Positions 60,406 through 64,000 of a DNA stretch of 64,000 nucleotides are shown here, in pieces. The DNA comes from an uncultured Paracoccaceae bacterium (GTDB lineage: Bacteria; Pseudomonadota; Alphaproteobacteria; Rhodobacterales; Rhodobacteraceae), in the NCBI GenBank assembly GCA_947488175.1, contig CANKYO010000014.1, forward strand, positions 1-64,000, read 5' to 3'. Made by a program: the position numbers and the translations under genes. The notes beneath the pieces were generated by a model, which saw nothing but the letters and a program-made list of their open reading frames with translations, was not told where the DNA came from and searched no databases. The first letter of the stretch is position 1; each line of letters starts with the position of its first letter.

Positions 60406-61497
60406 ATGACATCAGAACACGATATCCGGGCCGAGATTTGCCTGCCAACGACCGATTTGCGGGCCGATCTTGGGTTTTTCGGCAAGGTTCTGAATATGCG
60501 TTTGGATATGATCTATCCGGCTGATGATCCGTCGGTCGCGGTTTATTCCGGCCATGGCCTGCGGGTGCGGTTGGAGCAGGGGGCGGGTGCGCCCGGACGT
60601 TTGCGTGTATTGACGGATGATCCTTGTTTTGCGGAAGGTCAAAAGGAATTAACAGCGCCGGGTGGCACGCAGGTGGAACTCCATCCGCTACACCCGCCGC
60701 TGTTGCTGCCTGAGACTGATCATGCCTTTGTCGTGCGCCGTTTGGCCGATCAGGCCCCTTGGGTGATTGGCCGTGCGGGTATGCAGTATCGCGATCTGAT
60801 CCCCACCCGGTTGGGCGGGTCGATCATTGCCAGCCACATCCGCATTCCCGATGGTGGTCCGGTGCCGGATATGGTGCATTTTCACAAGGTCGGGTTTCAG
60901 TTGATCTTTTGTTACCGCGGCTGGGTCGATGTGGTTTACGAGGATCAGGGCCCGCCGATCCGCCTGACCGCGGGTGATTGCTTTATCCAGCCTCCGGAAA
61001 TCCGCCATCGCGTGCTGGAAGCGTCTGACGGGATCGAGGTGATTGAGATCGGGGTGCCCGCCGAGCATATCACCGAGATTGATCATGAGATGGAATTGCC
61101 GACCCCGCATGTGCGTCCGGACCGCGAATGGCAAGGCCAGAAGTTCGTGTTCAATCAGGCCAAGGATGCGGATTGGCAGGCGTCGCGTTTGCGCGGGTTT
61201 GTTGCGCGGGATACAACCATTGCCGAAAACACAAGGAACGTGGCCGGTGTGCAGGTGTTCAGGCGGGGGCAGGGTGAGCCGGTCTGGACCGTGCATGACG
61301 CCGATATTCATTTCACCTTTGTGATGGCCGGGCAGATGATGTTGGAGGGGGAGGGCAAGGACCCCTACAAATTGGAACCCGGTGATGCCTTTGTCATCCC
61401 GCCGGGGATGGCCACCCGTTATGCCGACCCGTCAGAGGACATCGAATTGCTGGAGGTGACCTTGCCCGGTGCGTTCAAGACCGATCAGAGGTTCTGA
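60406..61497 (+). CDS. Fusion of a VOC-like half-domain to a bicupin
   Basis: A 363-aa protein. Residues 1-65 (AEICLPTTDLRADLGFFGKV, SVAVYSGHGLRVRLEQ) resemble the first half of a VOC/glyoxalase domain. Two cupin domains follow at about 130-230 (FHKVGFQLIFCYRGWVDVVY; GDCFIQPPEIRHRVLE) and 275-355 (DIHFTFVMAGQMMLEGEG; GDAFVIPPGMATRYADPSED). The chosen ATG is the second of two in frame; the upstream 17 residues add nothing recognisable. Cupins bind metals, and HxF with HR fits this, but the reaction is unknown. The gene is divergent from maeB. Confidence 0.8.
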   Translation: MTSEHDIRAEICLPTTDLRADLGFFGKVLNMRLDMIYPADDPSVAVYSGHGLRVRLEQGAGAPGRLRVLTDDPCFAEGQKELTAPGGTQVELHPLHPPLLLPETDHAFVVRRLADQAPWVIGRAGMQYRDLIPTRLGGSIIASHIRIPDGGPVPDMVHFHKVGFQLIFCYRGWVDVVYEDQGPPIRLTAGDCFIQPPEIRHRVLEASDGIEVIEIGVPAEHITEIDHEMELPTPHVRPDREWQGQKFVFNQAKDADWQASRLRGFVARDTTIAENTRNVAGVQVFRRGQGEPVWTVHDADIHFTFVMAGQMMLEGEGKDPYKLEPGDAFVIPPGMATRYADPSEDIELLEVTLPGAFKTDQRF

Positions 61498-61694
61498 GTA
61501 TCGTTCAGATGCCCGCGCAGTGCTTCGATCCGTTGCAGCGCCTGTGCTTGGGTCAGCGATGCATCGAACGGTTCGCCCGCGTTTTCGCAAAGAACCCGCA
61601 GGATATCGGCCTGATCGCCGGTCATTGGCGCATCGGGATCATGCGGGGTTGATGCATCCGGATCGTCGAGCACGGTTTTGGGTGGGGTTGCCAT
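61485..61694 (-). CDS. DUF3072-like small protein
   Basis: A 69-aa acidic, soluble protein. AAGGAG precedes the chosen ATG; the frame continues to 61823 without similarity. The family pattern is DPDAPMTGDQADILRVLCEN then LTQAQALQRIEALRG. Small DUF3072 proteins are widely scattered and of unknown role. Its stop overlaps the convergent bicupin gene by 13 bp. Confidence 0.75.
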   Translation of the reverse strand: MATPPKTVLDDPDASTPHDPDAPMTGDQADILRVLCENAGEPFDASLTQAQALQRIEALRGHLNDTQNL

Positions 61695-61806
61695 CGTTGA
61701 ACTCCTTTGTTCTGTCATTCCTTCAACCCCGTCATGGCCATTTCGGTTCCCCTTGCATCCCCGCGCGTCCGGCTTCACTCTGGCATGAAACATTACCGGA
61801 GGCCCC

Positions 61807-62199
61807 ATGTCACTGATCGACACCGCCCGACAGGTGCGTGAAAATGCCCATGCCCCCTATTCGAAATTCAAGGTGGGCGCGGCTTTGCGGGCGGTATCCG
61901 GCACTGTTTATGCGGGCTGCAATGTGGAAAACGTGGCCTATCCCGAAGGCACCTGTGCAGAGGCCGGGGCGATTGCCGCGATGGTCGCGGGGGGCGATAC
62001 CGAGATTGCCGAAATCGCCGTGATTGCAGACAGTCCCAAGCCGATCAGCCCTTGTGGTGGCTGCCGCCAGAAGATTGCGGAATTCGCCAAGGGCGATGTG
62101 AAGGTGACCCTGACCACGGTTGATGGGGTGACGATGGAAACCACCGTGGCCGCGTTGCTGCCGGGGGTGTTCGACGCTGATTACATGAGCAGGGTCTGA
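61807..62199 (+). CDS. cdd: Cytidine deaminase
   Basis: A 130-aa cytidine deaminase that converts cytidine and deoxycytidine to uridine and deoxyuridine. Zinc ligands lie in CAEAGAIAAM (CAE motif, near residue 53) and SPCGGCRQKI (near 83), the homotetrameric form with three cysteines. A GGAGG ribosome site is just upstream. It is followed 3 bp later by deoA in a nucleoside-salvage operon. Confidence 0.95.
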   Translation: MSLIDTARQVRENAHAPYSKFKVGAALRAVSGTVYAGCNVENVAYPEGTCAEAGAIAAMVAGGDTEIAEIAVIADSPKPISPCGGCRQKIAEFAKGDVKVTLTTVDGVTMETTVAALLPGVFDADYMSRV

Positions 62200-62202
62200 T
62201 TA

Positions 62203-63504
62203 ATGGACGCCCGTGCCATCATCGCCAAGGTGCGCAAGCACCAGACCCCCAGCCGGGAGGAGTTGACGTGGTTTGCCAAGGGGCTGGCAAACAAAGATGT
62301 CAGTGATGCGCAGGCCGGTGCCTTTGCCATGGCGGTCTGCCTGAACGGGTTGAGTGATGAGGGGCGTGTGGCCTTGACCCAAGGCATGCGTGACAGTGGT
62401 GATGTGCTGAAATGGGATCTGCCGGGGCCGGTCGTGGACAAGCATTCGACCGGTGGGGTTGGGGATTGTGTGTCACTGATCCTCGCCCCGGTTCTGGCGG
62501 TGTGTGATGTGTACGTGCCGATGATTTCGGGGCGCGGGTTGGGCCATACCGGCGGGACGTTGGACAAGTTGGAGGCGATCCCGGGCCTCAATATCAACGT
62601 GTCAGAGGCGCAGTTGCGCAAGATTACCCGCGATGTCGGCTGTGCGATTGTCAGCGCCTCTGGCCAGATCGCCCCTGCGGACCGACGGCTTTATGCGATC
62701 CGCGATGTGACGGCGTCAGTGGAAAGTGTGGATCTGATCACGGCCTCGATCCTGTCCAAGAAACTTGCCGCCGGGCTGGAAAGCCTGATCCTGGATGTCA
62801 AATGCGGGTCTGGGGCGTTTATGAAAACCCCCGACGAGGCGCGCGCACTGGCCCGTGCGCTGGTGGATGCCGCAAATGGGGCAGGGTGCAAAACCGAAGC
62901 GATGATTACCGATATGAACGAACCGCTGGCCCCGTGTCTGGGCAACGCGGTCGAGGTGGCGGTGTGCATGGAAATTCTGGCGGGCAACAAGGCGGCCAGC
63001 CCGCGCCTTCATGATCTGACCGTGGCGCTTTGCGCGCGTCTTTTGGTGATGCAGGGTCAGGACGAGGGCGAGGCGACGGCGCGTGTCAGCAAGGCGATCA
63101 GTTCCGGTGCGGCGATGGAGCGTTTTGCGCAGATGATTGCGGCGCTGGGTGGCCCGCCTGATATGGCCGAGGACTGGCACACGCATCTGCCACGCGCCCC
63201 TGTTGTTGGCGATGTGGTCAGCCCGGCCGCCGGGCATATCGCTGCGATTGATGGTGAGGCGCTGGGCCTTGCCGTCGTGGCCCTTGGTGGCGGTCGGCGG
63301 GTGGAAACGGACCGGATTGATCCTGCGGTTGGTCTGACCGATATGGTCGCACTTGGCGCTGCGGTGGGGCAGGGTCAGCCGCTGTGTACCGTGCATGCCG
63401 CGAGTGAGGAAGCGGCTGAAGAGGCCGCGCGCACCGTGCAGGCCGCGATTACAATCGGCAACCCGTCCGCGCCGCAGGACCTGATACTGGAAAGGATCAC
63501 CTGA
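62203..63504 (+). CDS. deoA: Thymidine phosphorylase
   Basis: A 433-aa thymidine phosphorylase that splits thymidine or deoxyuridine to the base and deoxyribose-1-phosphate. The family motifs [20 protein letters not shown] near residue 85 and [20 protein letters not shown] near 190 are intact, and [19 protein letters not shown] is the conserved phosphate/pyrimidine region. It overlaps deoB by one base (TGATG). Confidence 0.96.
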   Translation: MDARAIIAKVRKHQTPSREELTWFAKGLANKDVSDAQAGAFAMAVCLNGLSDEGRVALTQGMRDSGDVLKWDLPGPVVDKHSTGGVGDCVSLILAPVLAVCDVYVPMISGRGLGHTGGTLDKLEAIPGLNINVSEAQLRKITRDVGCAIVSASGQIAPADRRLYAIRDVTASVESVDLITASILSKKLAAGLESLILDVKCGSGAFMKTPDEARALARALVDAANGAGCKTEAMITDMNEPLAPCLGNAVEVAVCMEILAGNKAASPRLHDLTVALCARLLVMQGQDEGEATARVSKAISSGAAMERFAQMIAALGGPPDMAEDWHTHLPRAPVVGDVVSPAAGHIAAIDGEALGLAVVALGGGRRVETDRIDPAVGLTDMVALGAAVGQGQPLCTVHAASEEAAEEAARTVQAAITIGNPSAPQDLILERIT

Positions 63505-64000
63505 TGCCCCGCGCCTTCCTGATTGTCATCGACAGTGTCGGTATTGGCGGCGCACCAGATGCCGACCAGTTTTTCAATGGCGATGTGCCGGATACCGGGG
63601 CGAATACCGTGGGGCACATTGCGGAAGCTGTCGCGTTGAATGTGCCGGTGCTGGATGCACTGGGGCTGGGGGCGGCTGTCAGGCTGGCGTCTGGGTTCGA
63701 TGCGCCGGGGCTGGGGGCCTTGCCCACGGGGGCTTGGGGGGCCGCGACCGAGGTGTCGCGGGGCAAGGACACGCCGTCGGGCCATTGGGAGCTGGCGGGT
63801 GTGCCGGTGCCGTGGGACTGGCACACCTTTCCTGATACTGATCCCGCCTTTCCGGAGGATCTGACAGCCGAGATTTGTGCGAAAGCCGGAACGGACGGCA
63901 TCCTCGGCAATCGCCATGCGTCTGGCACGGCAGTGATCGAGGACGAAGGCGAGGCGCATCTGAAAACGGGGTGGCCCATCTGCTATACCTCTGCCGACAG
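63504..64000 (+). CDS. deoB: Phosphopentomutase, 5' part (cut by window end)
   Basis: The first 165 codons of a phosphopentomutase. The N-terminal metal-site motif [18 protein letters not shown] and the later [16 protein letters not shown] are diagnostic. It converts deoxyribose-1-phosphate from DeoA to the 5-phosphate. It starts at the ATG overlapping the deoA stop (TGATG). The open frame continues past base 64000, so the 3' end is outside the window. Confidence 0.93.
   Translation, partial: MPRAFLIVIDSVGIGGAPDADQFFNGDVPDTGANTVGHIAEAVALNVPVLDALGLGAAVRLASGFDAPGLGALPTGAWGAATEVSRGKDTPSGHWELAGVPVPWDWHTFPDTDPAFPEDLTAEICAKAGTDGILGNRHASGTAVIEDEGEAHLKTGWPICYTSAD

Overview
The window looks like chromosomal DNA of a marine Rhodobacteraceae (Roseobacter-group) alphaproteobacterium. 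The evidence is moderately high GC, tight operons with 1-11 bp gene overlaps, many TRAP and tripartite tricarboxylate (TTT) uptake systems, an HmuRSTUV/ExbBD/TonB haem locus with an IRO-type operator, and the alphaproteobacterial DUF1285-MoxR-DUF58-DUF4159 cluster. The genus cannot be fixed from sequence alone. I saw no rRNA or tRNA genes, insertion sequences, prophage or CRISPR array.

Layout. 0.1-12.9 kb is organic-acid uptake. It holds a lone TRAP solute-binding protein, a LysR regulator divergent from a tctCBA-CoA-transferase operon, and a malonate operon (TRAP matP-matQ-matM, malonyl-CoA decarboxylase matA, malonyl-CoA synthetase matB) with a divergent GntR regulator. 12.9-15.1 kb is sparse and carries an orphan TRAP binding protein with an extra N-terminal domain. 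15.1-22.5 kb is the MoxR/DUF58/DUF4159 membrane-protein operon with divergent DUF1285. 22.6-29.8 kb is a mixed block: outer-membrane barrel, an 85-aa periplasmic protein behind a palindrome-rich promoter, YHS protein, fatty-acid-hydroxylase-like protein, hydroxypyruvate isomerase, XRE and WYL regulators, a VOC protein and a beta-lactamase-fold protein.

30.3-39.2 kb is a complete haem-acquisition locus: a leftward operon (TonB-dependent receptor, small secreted protein, ExbB, two ExbD-like proteins, TonB) divergent from hmuSTUV. 39.4-42.1 kb is an ECF sigma factor translationally coupled to a membrane-anchored VWA protein. 42.2-54.2 kb holds housekeeping and accessory genes: acetyltransferase, succinate-semialdehyde dehydrogenase, alpha/beta hydrolase, HAD phosphatase, a second malonyl-CoA synthetase, serine hydrolase, an HxlR regulator with a divergent reductase, a UbiH-type monooxygenase, an amidase and small membrane proteins. 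54.4-64 kb carries central carbon and salvage genes: propionyl-CoA synthetase, an MFS transporter, malic enzyme, a VOC-bicupin fusion, then cytidine deaminase, thymidine phosphorylase and phosphopentomutase (cut by the window edge).

How the genes work together. Many genes capture small organic acids and convert them to CoA esters (TTT plus CoA transferase, MatB/MatA, PrpE) and channel C4 acids to pyruvate (malic enzyme). The haem locus contains everything needed to bring haem through both membranes and process it. The less explained signals are: (i) a small periplasmic domain found both fused to an orphan TRAP protein and alone; (ii) the three inverted repeats controlling the stand-alone copy; (iii) two copies of an intergenic element with four GTCGG boxes at exact 11-bp spacing; (iv) an ExbD paralogue lacking the membrane aspartate; and (v) several clean palindromic operators, notably upstream of malic enzyme.
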